DNA from: Chthoniobacterales bacterium
Lineage (GTDB): Bacteria; Verrucomicrobiota; Verrucomicrobiia; Chthoniobacterales; Terrimicrobiaceae
DNA length: 64,000 nucleotides
Assembly: GCA_014879575.1 (NCBI GenBank)
Contig: JACSRU010000150.1
Location: 62,001 to 126,000 of the forward strand
Reading direction: 5' to 3'
A program made the position numbers and the translations under genes. The notes under the pieces are model-generated. The model searched no databases. It was not told the origin of the DNA and saw nothing but the letters and a program-made list of their open reading frames with translations. Positions 1 through 9,275 of this stretch are shown piece after piece (position 1 is the stretch's first letter; each line of letters begins with the position of its first letter).

Positions 1-474
1 ATAGGAAAAGCTCACGCGCAGCACATCTTTGGCGCCCGCTTGGCGGGCCTGCTCCACGTTTTCCAGCCGGGGCACAACCGTCAGGTCATGCTGCGACAGG
101 CTTTTGCGATACTGGTCCCACTTCCGATAATCCCGGTTTTGAAACGGGTTATCGGTGATGTAGTTGATGATCGGCGCGCCCCTTTCCTTCAACCACCGGT
201 AGAACGAAGGGGGGAGTTCCGCCCCGCAATCCACCCAGGCGAGATCCCAGGATGCCCCCTGGAGGCGGGCTCGCAACCGGGCGGCGACAAGGGAGGCAAC
301 CAACCGGAATCCGGTGCGAACATTGAAGGAGGCAAAAAAAGGAATCTGCTTCTGCCCGGGGACAAGCGCTCCGGGATTCCATGCCGAAACCTCATGCCCG
401 AGCCGCCGCAAGGCATTGGCTCGGTGAGCAGATGTGCTCCGGGGATTTGTCTCGCCGAGGTAAAGGATGTTCAT
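1..474 (-). CDS. Glycosyltransferase, N-terminal part (runs off the window)
   Basis: Only the first 158 codons are present; the C-terminal half lies beyond base 1. The protein starts MNILYLGETNPRSTSAHRA and continues into a Rossmann-like GT-B N-domain (LRRLGHEVSAWNP, WVDCGAELPPSFYRWLKERG). This is the pattern of bacterial family-4-like glycosyltransferases, where the N-domain binds the acceptor. The catalytic C-domain cannot be seen, so the family is provisional. The ATG at 474..472 overlaps the TGA of the upstream glycosyltransferase gene (ATGA), implying translational coupling. It is the last visible gene of the polysaccharide locus. Confidence 0.75.
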   Translation of the reverse strand, partial: MNILYLGETNPRSTSAHRANALRRLGHEVSAWNPGALVPGQKQIPFFASFNVRTGFRLVASLVAARLRARLQGASWDLAWVDCGAELPPSFYRWLKERGAPIINYITDNPFQNRDYRKWDQYRKSLSQHDLTVVPRLENVEQARQAGAKDVLRVSFSY

Positions 475-1685
475 TGGCGGGCAGCAAGGATTGCCTCGCG
501 CAGACCGACGACCGCCGCATCCAGCGAATAGCGGGCGGCGCAGGCGCGACAGGCAACCTGATACCGCGGACGGGCCTCGGGAAACTCCCGGAGCAGGGAT
601 TTGATCGCCTCCGCCAAGCCCGCCGCATCCCCCGCAGGAAAGACGCGGCCGGTCTGCGTGTCCGACACGAGATCTTCATGACTGCCGACACCGTCGGCAA
701 CGATTGCCGGCAGACCGAACTGCATCGCCTCATTCACAACAAGCCCCCAGGTTTCGCTGCGTGATGGCAAAACCAAGGCATCCGCTAACGCGTAGGCCCG
801 GCCGAGTTCTCCCTGATTGAGAAATCCCAGCGGATGGAAGCGATCCCCCAAAAGGGCTTTCCCGGCGTCCTCGAATTCCGTGCGCAGCGGGCCGCTCCCC
901 GCCACGACAAGATGTAACGCGGAGGCGTTCGGAAGGCGACGAATCGCATCGAAAATCAAAAGGGGATCCTTTTGCCCGATGAGCTTGCCGCAAAAGAGGA
1001 GCGCAAACTCGTGATCCGGGATGCCAAGGGACTTCCTCAATTCCGAACGCTGACCCATCCAGAAATCCTTCCGGGTTTCCACCCAGTCGGAATCCACACA
1101 GAACGGAGACCAGGTCATGCGGGCGTCCCCGACTCCATACTTTCGCAAATGCCGACGGGCGCGATTGCCCACGACGGCAAACCGCGAAACCGAACGATAC
1201 AACGTGCGAAGGATGACTCCGCGAACGGCCGCCTTGATCCCCCGGCTGCCAAACGCCTCGTCCGTGGCATCGTGACGCATCACAACCCGCGAACCGAATG
1301 CCGCCGCCCCCAGGGCAATCCCATACCAAAACGCCGCGTGGTAGGCGGTCATCACAACAACATCCGGACGCTCGGATCGCAGAACTCTCACCGCCGGCCA
1401 GGGCGATGGACGGAAAAATCCCGCGCCGTCGATCTGATCGAACCCATCGAGAAAGCGCGATTCATAACCCTCCAACAACGGAACATCCCAAAGAACCTCG
1501 GTCTCAAATTCCCGATCCCGATAGCCGCGAACGCTAAAGTCACTTCCGTAGTAAACCGTCAACTCGAAGTCCGCAAACCCGGCCAGCTTCCGCCAAATCG
1601 GCGCATAATACTGGATCGGATGCGTGTTAAAGATCGCCACCCGGATTTTTTTCGGGTCGGTTTCCGGCAAGCTGGAACGTTTCAA
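471..1685 (-). CDS. GT4-family glycosyltransferase
   Basis: A 404-residue GT-B glycosyltransferase. The N-domain opens with KIRVAIFNTHPIQYYAPIW, a typical start for surface-polysaccharide GT4 enzymes. The C-domain has the nucleotide-sugar site, with RSETWGLVVNEAMQFGLPAI as the E-x7-E region near residues 315-335. It probably adds one sugar of the repeat unit at the cytoplasmic face of the membrane; donor and acceptor cannot be told. The first codon is TTG, overlapping the TGA of the upstream methyltransferase (TTGA). A GTG at codon 17 would also give a typical start for the family, so the exact N-terminus is uncertain. Confidence 0.88.
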   Translation of the reverse strand: MKRSSLPETDPKKIRVAIFNTHPIQYYAPIWRKLAGFADFELTVYYGSDFSVRGYRDREFETEVLWDVPLLEGYESRFLDGFDQIDGAGFFRPSPWPAVRVLRSERPDVVVMTAYHAAFWYGIALGAAAFGSRVVMRHDATDEAFGSRGIKAAVRGVILRTLYRSVSRFAVVGNRARRHLRKYGVGDARMTWSPFCVDSDWVETRKDFWMGQRSELRKSLGIPDHEFALLFCGKLIGQKDPLLIFDAIRRLPNASALHLVVAGSGPLRTEFEDAGKALLGDRFHPLGFLNQGELGRAYALADALVLPSRSETWGLVVNEAMQFGLPAIVADGVGSHEDLVSDTQTGRVFPAGDAAGLAEAIKSLLREFPEARPRYQVACRACAARYSLDAAVVGLREAILAARQ

Positions 1686-2371
1686 GAGTGGCGGCGGAAT
1701 TTTTTTTGGACGGCGGCAAGCAGGCTCCTGAGCGACAACTTGATTCCCAGCCCGCCAGTGAGAACGTGTTCAAAGAAGTCCGCCTGCAGCGAGGGCCCGG
1801 CGAGAGCTCCCGGCTTGGCGTAGAGAAGGACATTGAAACGATACCAGGGAGGAAGATCGGCGGAGGAGACCAACTTGCAACGAATCGCATCGCTGGGCAG
1901 ATACCCGTGCCGCTGGAATTCCCGCGCCCACCAGCGGATCCATTGTTCATTCAAATGATTCTGCCCGCCCTGTCCGGGAAACGCCGCCGAGAAAAGAATG
2001 ACATCCCCATGGCGGACCAGGCAGTCCACGAACTGGCTGGCACAGGATGGCGGCAGGTGCTCGGCCACTTCCAGGCTGACAACAAGATCGAACTTGCGGC
2101 CAAAATCAAAGGGCTTCGTGAGGTCCGCCTCCCGAAAAAGTTCCTGCGGAATGCAAAGCCGACCGGGGTCCAAATAGCTTCCGTCCACAGCCAGCACGTC
2201 CGTGACTCCCGCCTCACGGAACTTGCGGATGAAGTGCCCCAACCCGCAGCCAACATCCAGCACGCTGCGCGGGGAATAGGTTTCGAGAAGACTGCCGACA
2301 ACGATCTCCGCAGACTTCAAATCCGCAGTCAGTTCATCGGCATTGTGCCGGTAGGCGGGTTCAGACGACAT
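1682..2371 (-). CDS. Class I SAM-dependent methyltransferase
   Basis: A 229-residue protein with a clear SAM-binding motif I (SVLDVGCGLGHFIRKF, about residues 36-51), an acidic residue after strand 2 (AVDGSY) and a motif-IV-like segment (LVVSLEVAEHLPP, near 110). This layout fits the Methyltransf_11/23 type of small-molecule or sugar methyltransferases. It lies between a glycosyltransferase and another methyltransferase, so O-methylation of a sugar is the likely role. The substrate cannot be predicted. It starts with ATG 18 bases after the preceding gene and is coupled to the next one by a 4-base overlap. Confidence 0.85.
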   Translation of the reverse strand: MSSEPAYRHNADELTADLKSAEIVVGSLLETYSPRSVLDVGCGLGHFIRKFREAGVTDVLAVDGSYLDPGRLCIPQELFREADLTKPFDFGRKFDLVVSLEVAEHLPPSCASQFVDCLVRHGDVILFSAAFPGQGGQNHLNEQWIRWWAREFQRHGYLPSDAIRCKLVSSADLPPWYRFNVLLYAKPGALAGPSLQADFFEHVLTGGLGIKLSLRSLLAAVQKKFRRHS

Positions 2372-2389
2372 AAATTGAGGGGCCGCTGC

Positions 2390-3028
2390 CTAAGCCGGAA
2401 TCGCGAGATGAGCCAGGCTGTCCACCAACTTGTGAAGAATCACTTTCCCGGCGGCATGATACTCGCAGACGGCGTCGGTCACTCCGCGGTGGACTCCAAA
2501 ATCATGGCAAAGCACGTGTGTGTCGTTTCCGGAAACCGCCAGGGCAAGGTCCAGATCTTTTTTGCAGGCGTCATATGAGTGATCCCCGTCGATAAAGAAG
2601 AGGCCAATATTTTTCGGTAGATCAGCCGCTGAAACCCTGGTGCTGTCGGCCCGAATCTTTGTGAGTCTGCCTTCAAGGGGGGCGGTATTTTTTTGAAAGG
2701 CTTCGTAGGTGCTGAGTTTTTCGCCCATATGAGAACTTTTTTTGTCAAGCGGACCACTTCCGGGATCCACGCTCATTCCCTCGTTCATCCAGGTATCGAT
2801 GCAGACAAGCGGAGCCGGAGGAGATTCTGTCGCGGCTCCCATGATTGAAATCGAGGCGCCGATCCAGCTCCCAATCTCAACAATGCTCGATCCCTTGGGA
2901 ATCTGTTTCGCCGTTCGGAACAGACTGATTCGTTCCCGATAGGACATATGGGTGGGAATCCGTAATGGCCCCGCTCCGATGATCCGGGCGGCATAGAGGT
3001 GCTGAAGAATTGCTCCGATGGGTTGCAT
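2390..3028 (-). CDS. Class I SAM-dependent methyltransferase (Methyltransf_24 type)
   Basis: From the ATG at 3028 the product has 212 residues. SSIVEIGSWIGASISIMGA is the glycine-rich SAM motif, VCIDTWMNE follows strand 2, and FFIDGDHSYDACKKDLDLAL with LCHDFGVHRGV is the metal-associated D-G-x-H signature of Methyltransf_24 and related sugar O-methyltransferases. The frame stays open upstream to 3178 but would then overlap the polymerase gene, and the extra residues look non-coding. About 70 bases separate it from that gene, one of the looser junctions here. Confidence 0.82.
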   Translation of the reverse strand: MQPIGAILQHLYAARIIGAGPLRIPTHMSYRERISLFRTAKQIPKGSSIVEIGSWIGASISIMGAATESPPAPLVCIDTWMNEGMSVDPGSGPLDKKSSHMGEKLSTYEAFQKNTAPLEGRLTKIRADSTRVSAADLPKNIGLFFIDGDHSYDACKKDLDLALAVSGNDTHVLCHDFGVHRGVTDAVCEYHAAGKVILHKLVDSLAHLAIPA

Positions 3029-3098
3029 GATGAGGTTGTTATGAGGAAATAGTCTCAGACTGTCCGGGGAAAAATTCCCTGACGAGTCTTTTTCAGTT

Positions 3099-4682
3099 TT
3101 ATGACGGGACTGACTTGTCCACGGACGGATGGTTCGCTTTCCGCGCATCCCCATGTCCTTTGACCAACACGGAAACAAGCGCAGCGAGAACGGTCAGCGT
3201 GATGAGATGTTTGGGAGCGTCATAGAAAAAACTCCACCATGTGCTCAGAACGGTGCCGAAGGGGCGCGACCAAAAATACGTCACGACCAAGGCGAGCAGT
3301 GCCCACCCCAACACGCTGCCCGAGCGCCAACTGGTCAGACACCAGCGGGCCAGAAGCCCGTAGAGGGCGTATGCCAGAAAGGCCACCGGCGGGACCCCCC
3401 ACCAACCAAACCTCCGATACGCGTCTGCGGACAGAGAAATTCCGGTGCCCACTTTCTTTTTCACAGGAGGATTTTCATAGGCCCCGGTGATGGACTCCGC
3501 ATCCAGCAACGGCACCTTGCCGGGAAGAAATGTCGTGGGAATCCATGTCCAAAGCACCGCAGACGTTCCCGCCATCCCGGCAAACGGAACCCTTTCGGGC
3601 GTCTGGGCAAAAACAAGATGATCGTCGAATGTGAACAGCGAATAGCCAAACCTGTAAACCCCCTCGGGCCGAAGGACGAAGGACTCGCGGTAGGTCTGCG
3701 GATCGGCCAGAATTCTGAACCGGGACATCACATTTTTTGAGGTCGTTTCGTGGAAGCCCTGCGAAGTCCGGTAGGCCAGCAGAAGGCCGATCAGAAGACT
3801 CCCTGCCACGCCGAGTCCGACCAGCCCCCACTCAAAACTGCGGACATCCCTTCGCCGGAACAAATAGGCACCCACGAAGACAAAAACCGCCATATACAGA
3901 AACAGCCCCCGGGATCCGCTCGACAACGCAAACCCCACGTAAACCAACAGAAGCCCGCCCACGCAACCTTTCCCCATCCGGGTGCCCGTTTGCCACAGAA
4001 ACGGAACAAAAACAAAACCCATCATGCTAAACTTGGGCAGGACGTTGAGGAGGAAGGCGGCACTCGTTGTCCCTTCTGCGCCCAGCGTCCGGGCAAGAAC
4101 GCTGCGGTCCTCGAACCCCATGAGCGCCTTTGCGGAGAGCAGGCTCACGGCCACCACGAGAAGCAACCATCCCAGCAGGGTGACCTTCCTTCGGGTGCCT
4201 TCCGAAAGGCTCCAGACGGACTCCTCCCCGCGAAGACTCCCGACCCAGCGAAATCCCAAACTCCAATATCCCAACCAGGCAAAGGGGAATGCCAGTAGAT
4301 GAGCGCACTGCGTCGCGAACAACACGGCCCGCCAATTGTCCACACGATAGACTTCGTAAAACTCCTGAAAATATGGTGAGGCATACATCAGGGGGATGCC
4401 GAGGCCCGTGCCCAGCGCCGCCCAGGACATGACGGCTGTGAATGGTGGCAGAAGCAATCGGTCAAGCACCCTGCGCTCCAGGAAAAAGGACAGAAGTCCG
4501 GTCCAGAGACAAAGGAAGCCGCAGGCGAAGAGCGGCTCACTGCGGACGCTCACCAATGCCAACGCCAGCGCAAGACACCCGGTGATCTGCGGACGGAAGA
4601 TCAGCCAAGAAAACGCTGGAAAACAAGCGCGGAACCCCGGCGCCTCCCCCGGGAAACCGAGGGGCTTTGCAAAGGATAACAT
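3099..4682 (-). CDS. Wzy-like oligosaccharide repeat-unit polymerase (membrane protein)
   Basis: A 527-residue polytopic membrane protein with about ten to twelve hydrophobic segments. These include LALALALVSV, VTLLGWLLLVVAVSLLSA, GLFLYMAVFVFVGAYLF and VGLGVAGSLLIGLLLAY. A large loop (about residues 330-450) contains LPGKVPLLDAESITGAYENP and GTGISLSADAYRRFGWWG. This loop resembles the 'AE.Y..FG..G' loop of O-antigen and oligosaccharide repeat-unit polymerases. Such enzymes join lipid-linked repeat units in the periplasm. I chose the ATG at 4682, 34 bases after the upstream epimerase stop; an in-frame ATG at 4766 would overlap that gene. Assignment is by topology and loop pattern; the family is poorly conserved. 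Confidence 0.7.
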   Translation of the reverse strand: MLSFAKPLGFPGEAPGFRACFPAFSWLIFRPQITGCLALALALVSVRSEPLFACGFLCLWTGLLSFFLERRVLDRLLLPPFTAVMSWAALGTGLGIPLMYASPYFQEFYEVYRVDNWRAVLFATQCAHLLAFPFAWLGYWSLGFRWVGSLRGEESVWSLSEGTRRKVTLLGWLLLVVAVSLLSAKALMGFEDRSVLARTLGAEGTTSAAFLLNVLPKFSMMGFVFVPFLWQTGTRMGKGCVGGLLLVYVGFALSSGSRGLFLYMAVFVFVGAYLFRRRDVRSFEWGLVGLGVAGSLLIGLLLAYRTSQGFHETTSKNVMSRFRILADPQTYRESFVLRPEGVYRFGYSLFTFDDHLVFAQTPERVPFAGMAGTSAVLWTWIPTTFLPGKVPLLDAESITGAYENPPVKKKVGTGISLSADAYRRFGWWGVPPVAFLAYALYGLLARWCLTSWRSGSVLGWALLALVVTYFWSRPFGTVLSTWWSFFYDAPKHLITLTVLAALVSVLVKGHGDARKANHPSVDKSVPS

Positions 4683-4716
4683 CAGGACGTTTGCGGGATG
4701 GTGGAATCCGGCACTC

Positions 4717-5868
4717 TCAATCGTGGCCTCCGCCCGACGATTTGTTCCAAACCACCCGGTTGACAAAATCCGTATGGCTCAGGATGACACGCACCACTTT
4801 TTCCGAGACATTCGGCACCGCGTAGTCGCCGACCATCCGGAGCAGACGCTCGGAGCCGCGCGGTTGGGACTCGAGGATCTCCAGCGCCTGCAACACGCGT
4901 TCGGTGTCCAGTCCGGTCATCATCACGCTGGCTTCCTCCATCGCCTCCGGTCGCTCGTGAGCTTCCCGGATATTCACGGCCGGGAAATTGAGGATCGAAC
5001 TTTCCTCACTGATCGTTCCGCTGTCCGAGAGGACCGCGCGCGCGCTTTGCTGGAGTCGGACATAATCCGGGAAGCCGAGCGGCTTGAGAAGATTCACCAG
5101 GGGCTGGAGCGGAAGTTTTGCGGCATCGATGTTCTTGCGCGTGCGTGGGTGGGTGGACACGATGACCGGGAGCGCAAACCGTTCCACAAGCGCGTTGATC
5201 ATGTGGACAAAGCGGCGGAGATGGACCGGGGAATCCACGTTTTCCTCGCGGTGACAACTCACCACAAAAAATTGGTGGTCGCTCAAATCCAGGCGCGCAA
5301 CCGCGTCCGAGGCCTCGATTTTCTGACGATAAAAATTCAGAACCTCGAACATCGGGCTTCCGGTTTTGATGATGCGGTCCGGGGCGATCCCCTCGCGGAG
5401 GAGGTATTCGCGGGCGATCCCACTATACGGGAGATTGATGTCGGCCGTGTGGTCAACAATCCGGCGGTTGATTTCCTCCGGAACCCGCGCATCAAAACAC
5501 CGGTTGCCGGCCTCCATGTGAAAAATCGGGATCTTGCGGCGCTTGGCGGAAATCACGGACAGGCAGGAATTCGTGTCACCCAGCACGAGGACCGCATCCG
5601 GATTTTTCTCCGCCAGCACCCGGTCGGAATGGGCAATGATGTTGCCGATCGTCTCCGCCACCGTGCTTCCAACGGCATTCAGGAAGATGTCCGGCGGACG
5701 GATCCCGAGTTCGTCAAAAAAGATCTGGTTGAGTTCGTAGTCGTAGTTCTGGCCGGTATGGACCAGCGTGTGCTCGGTATGGCGGTCGAGAGCCGCCAGA
5801 ACCCGCGACAATCGGATGATCTCCGGGCGGGTTCCCACCACCGTCAGGACTTTAAGCCGTTTGTTCAT
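4717..5868 (-). CDS. capG: UDP-sugar 2-epimerase of the UDP-L-FucNAc pathway (WecB/CapG/FnlC family)
   Basis: A 383-residue non-hydrolysing UDP-HexNAc 2-epimerase. VLTVVGTRPEIIRLSRVL at the N-terminus and HTGQNYDYELNQIFF are family hallmarks; VLGDTNSCLS, HMEAGNRCFD and SDSGTISEES further on line the UDP site. The two genes just upstream encode the preceding steps (CapE and CapF types). The likely reaction is therefore conversion of UDP-N-acetyl-L-pneumosamine to UDP-N-acetyl-L-fucosamine, not the generic GlcNAc/ManNAc epimerisation. The ATG at 5868 overlaps the TGA of capF. The length is close to the usual 370-380 residues. Confidence 0.9.
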   Translation of the reverse strand: MNKRLKVLTVVGTRPEIIRLSRVLAALDRHTEHTLVHTGQNYDYELNQIFFDELGIRPPDIFLNAVGSTVAETIGNIIAHSDRVLAEKNPDAVLVLGDTNSCLSVISAKRRKIPIFHMEAGNRCFDARVPEEINRRIVDHTADINLPYSGIAREYLLREGIAPDRIIKTGSPMFEVLNFYRQKIEASDAVARLDLSDHQFFVVSCHREENVDSPVHLRRFVHMINALVERFALPVIVSTHPRTRKNIDAAKLPLQPLVNLLKPLGFPDYVRLQQSARAVLSDSGTISEESSILNFPAVNIREAHERPEAMEEASVMMTGLDTERVLQALEILESQPRGSERLLRMVGDYAVPNVSEKVVRVILSHTDFVNRVVWNKSSGGGHD

Positions 5869-6980
5869 GGAGTGACTTGTTCGCTGAATGTGTCCGGCTT
5901 TTCCGGATCGAAAATTTCATTGGCCCAAAACATCGTGATCAGCGGTCCCGTGCCGGCATTTGTGATGTTGTGCGCACAGAAGGTCGGCATGTCGATCGCG
6001 CATGGCGCATCGCCGGTTACCCGGAACGTGACGACCTGATCGGAAAACAGCCGGCGCAGAGAAATGTCGGCCTCGCCTGAGCAGACTACAAAGCGCTCGA
6101 ACTTGCCTGTATGATAATGGTTCCCTCGGGTAATTCCCGGATGCGTCGTGGAAACAAACGTCTGCCCTCCGGCTGCGGATTTTACGGTTTCAAAAAGCCC
6201 GCCGCGGACATCGGCATGCATGCGAAAGGGAACCTGCACGCGGTCGGGGAAGCGGTAGCTGCGGAGCGTGTTGAATAATTCCAAATCAAAAGGGGCGGAT
6301 ACATCCGGCACAATCCCCGCAGTGTTGTAGGACTCGTGCATTTGCGTAAGCCGGTCGAGTGCGGCGCGGACGGTTGTCGTCTCGCCCTGGGGCCTCACCT
6401 CACCGCCACCGCCCTCGCCGAGTGCGGCCCTCGCGAGGAGGGCGGCTGCTTTTTGCGCGTGGAACAAATGCAGCGTGGCATCCTGGTGGACTTCCGGTTT
6501 TTCTCCGAACGTGAGTTGGTGGCAGAATGTGGAAATGGCGGAATTATAATACGGCCGGCCAAACTCGCCGAAGAGATTGGGCAGAATCGCATTGGTAAAT
6601 TGCGACCCCTCGCCAGCGACCGAGGCGAGCACCCCGGCGGCGGCGCGCTTTCCGGATGCGTAGGCGGAATCCCTGTCAATGTGCGTCGAGTTTGCGAAGA
6701 CGAGTCTCGGGATGGCCGGTGCGCAGGCCGACTGGCAGGCTGCGGCCAACGCCTTCGCCAACGCCACATTCGTGGCCTCCACCTCGGTGTCCTCCCCACG
6801 ATTCTGTCCGGCACAGTGGACGATGGCATCGAGCCCACGACAGAAGGCCTCGAGCGACTCCCGACCGGAAAATGCCTTGCGTCCGACCGCCCGGATCTCC
6901 ACCTCCGGACGAAATGTCCGCAACCAGGCCCGGACGTGCCATCCGAGAAATCCCTCCGCGCCAGTGATGCCAATTTTCAA
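5865..6980 (-). CDS. capF: CapF/WbjC/FnlB-type bifunctional epimerase-reductase for UDP-L-FucNAc
   Basis: A 371-residue two-domain protein, the normal CapF length. The N-terminal domain is a short-chain dehydrogenase/reductase with the nucleotide-binding GITGAEGFLGWHV. The C-terminal domain (about 250-371) is a cupin with GNHYHTGKFERFVVCSGEA and MPTFCAHNI, which includes the metal-binding His residues. In characterised relatives the cupin epimerises C-3 and the SDR reduces C-4 of the CapE product. The start codon is TTG at 6980, overlapping the TGA of capE (TTGA). It sits between capE and capG in pathway order. Confidence 0.92.
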   Translation of the reverse strand: MKIGITGAEGFLGWHVRAWLRTFRPEVEIRAVGRKAFSGRESLEAFCRGLDAIVHCAGQNRGEDTEVEATNVALAKALAAACQSACAPAIPRLVFANSTHIDRDSAYASGKRAAAGVLASVAGEGSQFTNAILPNLFGEFGRPYYNSAISTFCHQLTFGEKPEVHQDATLHLFHAQKAAALLARAALGEGGGGEVRPQGETTTVRAALDRLTQMHESYNTAGIVPDVSAPFDLELFNTLRSYRFPDRVQVPFRMHADVRGGLFETVKSAAGGQTFVSTTHPGITRGNHYHTGKFERFVVCSGEADISLRRLFSDQVVTFRVTGDAPCAIDMPTFCAHNITNAGTGPLITMFWANEIFDPEKPDTFSEQVTP

Positions 6981-8038
6981 AGTCTGCCAGCCTGCTGCAA
7001 CTGTCCGATCACTTCCGGAAGCGACCGGAGAAGATTCTCCACGGCGGGGAGATCCAGTTGTTCGGTATTATGTGACGTGTAGTCCTCGATCGTGGCTTCC
7101 TCGGTGCGGCCTTCGGTGAAATATTTTCCGTAATTCAGGTCGCGATCATCCATGGGAATTCGGAGGTAGTCGCCGAGATCCTCCGCCTTGACGAGTTCCT
7201 CGCGCGTCGCAAGCGTTTCAAAAAGTTTTTCGCCGTGACGCATCCCGATGACGTTCAGGGGCACGTCCGACTGGAAGAGATTCTTCAGAGCCTGGGCCAG
7301 GGCGGCGACGGTGCAGGCCGGCGCCTTTCGGACAAAAAGGTCGCCCTGTCGGCCATGCCGGAACGCGAAGGCCACAAGGTGAATCGCCGAGGGCAGGGGC
7401 AGGAGGAAGCGTGTCATTTCGGGCACGGTCAGGGTCAGCGGTTTCCCGTTTCGAATCTGCTGGATGAACAGCGGAATGACCGAGCCACGCGAACACATCA
7501 CATTGCCGTAGCGCACGCTGCAAAGGGTGGACGCGGCGTTCTCTCCGAGACTCCGGGCCGCCGCCAGGGTGACCTTCTCCATGAGTGCCTTTGTCATGCC
7601 CATCGCGTTGACCGGATAGACCGCCTTATCGGTCGAGAGGCAGACGAGTTTTTTCACCCCGTGGGCCATGGCCGACTCCACGACATTGTGGCTTCCGCCG
7701 ATATTGGTCGCAACCGCCTGCATGGGAAAAAACTCACATGACGGCACCTGCTTCAGCGCGGCTGCGTGGAAGGCAAAGTCCACACCGCGCATCGCGGCAT
7801 CCACGCTGGCCCGGTCCCGGACATCCCCGATGTAAAACTTGACGCGGTCGTCCCGCAGCGAAACCCGCATCTGTTCCTGCTTGAGTTCGTCCCGTGAAAA
7901 CACCCGGATTTCGGCGCACCCGTAGGGGCGAATCAGCGAAAGAAATTCATGGCCGAACGAACCCGTTCCGCCGGTTATCAGAATCGTCCGTCCGGAAAAT
8001 TCCGCCGCGAGATCCTGTTCCCATGCTGATTTACTCAT
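6977..8038 (-). CDS. capE: CapE/WbjB/FnlA-type UDP-GlcNAc 4,6-dehydratase/5-epimerase
   Basis: A 353-residue extended SDR. ILITGGTGSFGHEF near residue 20 binds NADP. LSTDKAVYPVNAMGMTKALMEK holds the active site, where Met replaces the usual catalytic Tyr (M-x3-K), as in inverting CapE/WbjB-type dehydratases. It starts the UDP-L-FucNAc pathway from UDP-GlcNAc. Slightly longer than typical (about 340) because of an N-terminal extension (MSKSAWEQDLAAEFSG). It overlaps the upstream glycosyltransferase gene by 8 bases and is coupled downstream to capF. Confidence 0.93.
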   Translation of the reverse strand: MSKSAWEQDLAAEFSGRTILITGGTGSFGHEFLSLIRPYGCAEIRVFSRDELKQEQMRVSLRDDRVKFYIGDVRDRASVDAAMRGVDFAFHAAALKQVPSCEFFPMQAVATNIGGSHNVVESAMAHGVKKLVCLSTDKAVYPVNAMGMTKALMEKVTLAAARSLGENAASTLCSVRYGNVMCSRGSVIPLFIQQIRNGKPLTLTVPEMTRFLLPLPSAIHLVAFAFRHGRQGDLFVRKAPACTVAALAQALKNLFQSDVPLNVIGMRHGEKLFETLATREELVKAEDLGDYLRIPMDDRDLNYGKYFTEGRTEEATIEDYTSHNTEQLDLPAVENLLRSLPEVIGQLQQAGRL

Positions 8039-9275
8039 GGCGGTTCATTTTGCATGTTCGCACAGCCTCTGCAAGCATCGCATCCAGGGAATCCAGGACA
8101 ACGTCGCGCGCGAAGTGTTTCTCGAAGTAGCGGCGGCCGTCCTCGCCCATCCTGGCGCGCTCTGCGGCACTTTGACCGACAAGATGTTTCACGGCGGCGG
8201 CCAAGCCTGCGGAATCTCCCGCCGGGCAGGCCAGGCCGGCGCGGGATTCCCCGACAAGCCGGGCCGCCTCGCCTTCCACCATGGCGAGGATCGGCTTCCC
8301 GCTGGCCAGGTAGGACTGCAGCTTGCCCGGAATGGTCAGCGAAAAAACCGGATCGGCCTTCAAGCTGAGCAGCAAGGCGTCCGCCTTTTGAAACAATGCG
8401 GGCATCTCTTCCAGCGGACGCTGCCCCAGAAAATGCACGGTTTGAAGTCCCCGCCGGGCTACCTCGTCTTTCGCCCAGGCACGCATCCGTCCGTCTCCGA
8501 CGATGACCCAATGGATGTCCCCGCGATCCTTCAAGTGCGTGGCCGCTTCCACAACGGCGGGGAAATCCTGCGCGGCACCGATGTTGCCGGCAAAGAGAAC
8601 ACGGAAGCCGTCCGGCCAGGCAGCATCCGGCGGAGCCTCCATGGGCTTGACGTCTTCAAAGACCGGCTCCCCCCAATTTGGAAAGAACGCGATTTTTTCT
8701 CCGGGCACGCCATGTCGCAAAATCTGCGGCACAAAGGCCCGCGAAGGCACGAGGATCCGATCACTGCGCGCATAAATCCACCGCACAAGAACATCCACAG
8801 CCGACAGAATCCGCTTCGAACGAACCGCCCCGACCGCCACCAGGGACTCCGGCCAAAGATCCAAAACCCAAAAGAGCACGGGGATCCGGAAACGTTTCCT
8901 GGCAAGCGCGGCAGGGAGGCCCACCGTGATCGGCGAGGGTTCAAAGACGAAGACCGCTTCGAAACCGTCCGCTTTCTTCAAGCGAAAGAGAACCCCAAAA
9001 CATGCGAGAAGGACAAAGGAAAAGTAGTTTGCGACGAGTGCCAGTCCCCCCCCCTTTCCACGGGGCAGGAGACGCGTCCGAATCACCCGGGCTCCACACA
9101 AGGTTTCCTCCCGGGGACCCTTCCAGCCGTATCCCTCAAAAAATGTTCCCTTGGGATAATTGGGTTGACCGGTGAGGACCGTGACCTGATGGCCGCGGGC
9201 AACGAGCCCCTCGACGAGGTCGTTGACACGGAAATTCTCCGGAAAAAAGTATTGGGTGATAACGAGAATTTTCAC
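8031..9275 (-). CDS. WbuB-like GT4 glycosyltransferase (putative L-FucNAc transferase)
   Basis: A 414-residue GT4 enzyme. MKILVITQYFFPENFRVNDL, HQVTVLTGQPNYPKGTFFEGYG and LFWVLDLWPESLVAVGA are highly characteristic of WbuB/WbjE-type transferases, which commonly accompany UDP-L-FucNAc genes. The donor site is in the C-domain, though the usual E-x7-E is replaced by LASGKPILAMVEGEAARLV, as in WbuB relatives. The start is GTG at 9275, overlapping the stop of the upstream GT2 gene. Gene order supports L-FucNAc as donor; the acceptor is unknown. Confidence 0.88.
   Translation of the reverse strand: MKILVITQYFFPENFRVNDLVEGLVARGHQVTVLTGQPNYPKGTFFEGYGWKGPREETLCGARVIRTRLLPRGKGGGLALVANYFSFVLLACFGVLFRLKKADGFEAVFVFEPSPITVGLPAALARKRFRIPVLFWVLDLWPESLVAVGAVRSKRILSAVDVLVRWIYARSDRILVPSRAFVPQILRHGVPGEKIAFFPNWGEPVFEDVKPMEAPPDAAWPDGFRVLFAGNIGAAQDFPAVVEAATHLKDRGDIHWVIVGDGRMRAWAKDEVARRGLQTVHFLGQRPLEEMPALFQKADALLLSLKADPVFSLTIPGKLQSYLASGKPILAMVEGEAARLVGESRAGLACPAGDSAGLAAAVKHLVGQSAAERARMGEDGRRYFEKHFARDVVLDSLDAMLAEAVRTCKMNRHE

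Noticed and set aside
3099-4682. O-antigen ligase (WaaL) instead of a polymerase.
   Set aside because: The large loop resembles repeat-unit polymerases more than ligases, though the two groups are hard to separate by eye.
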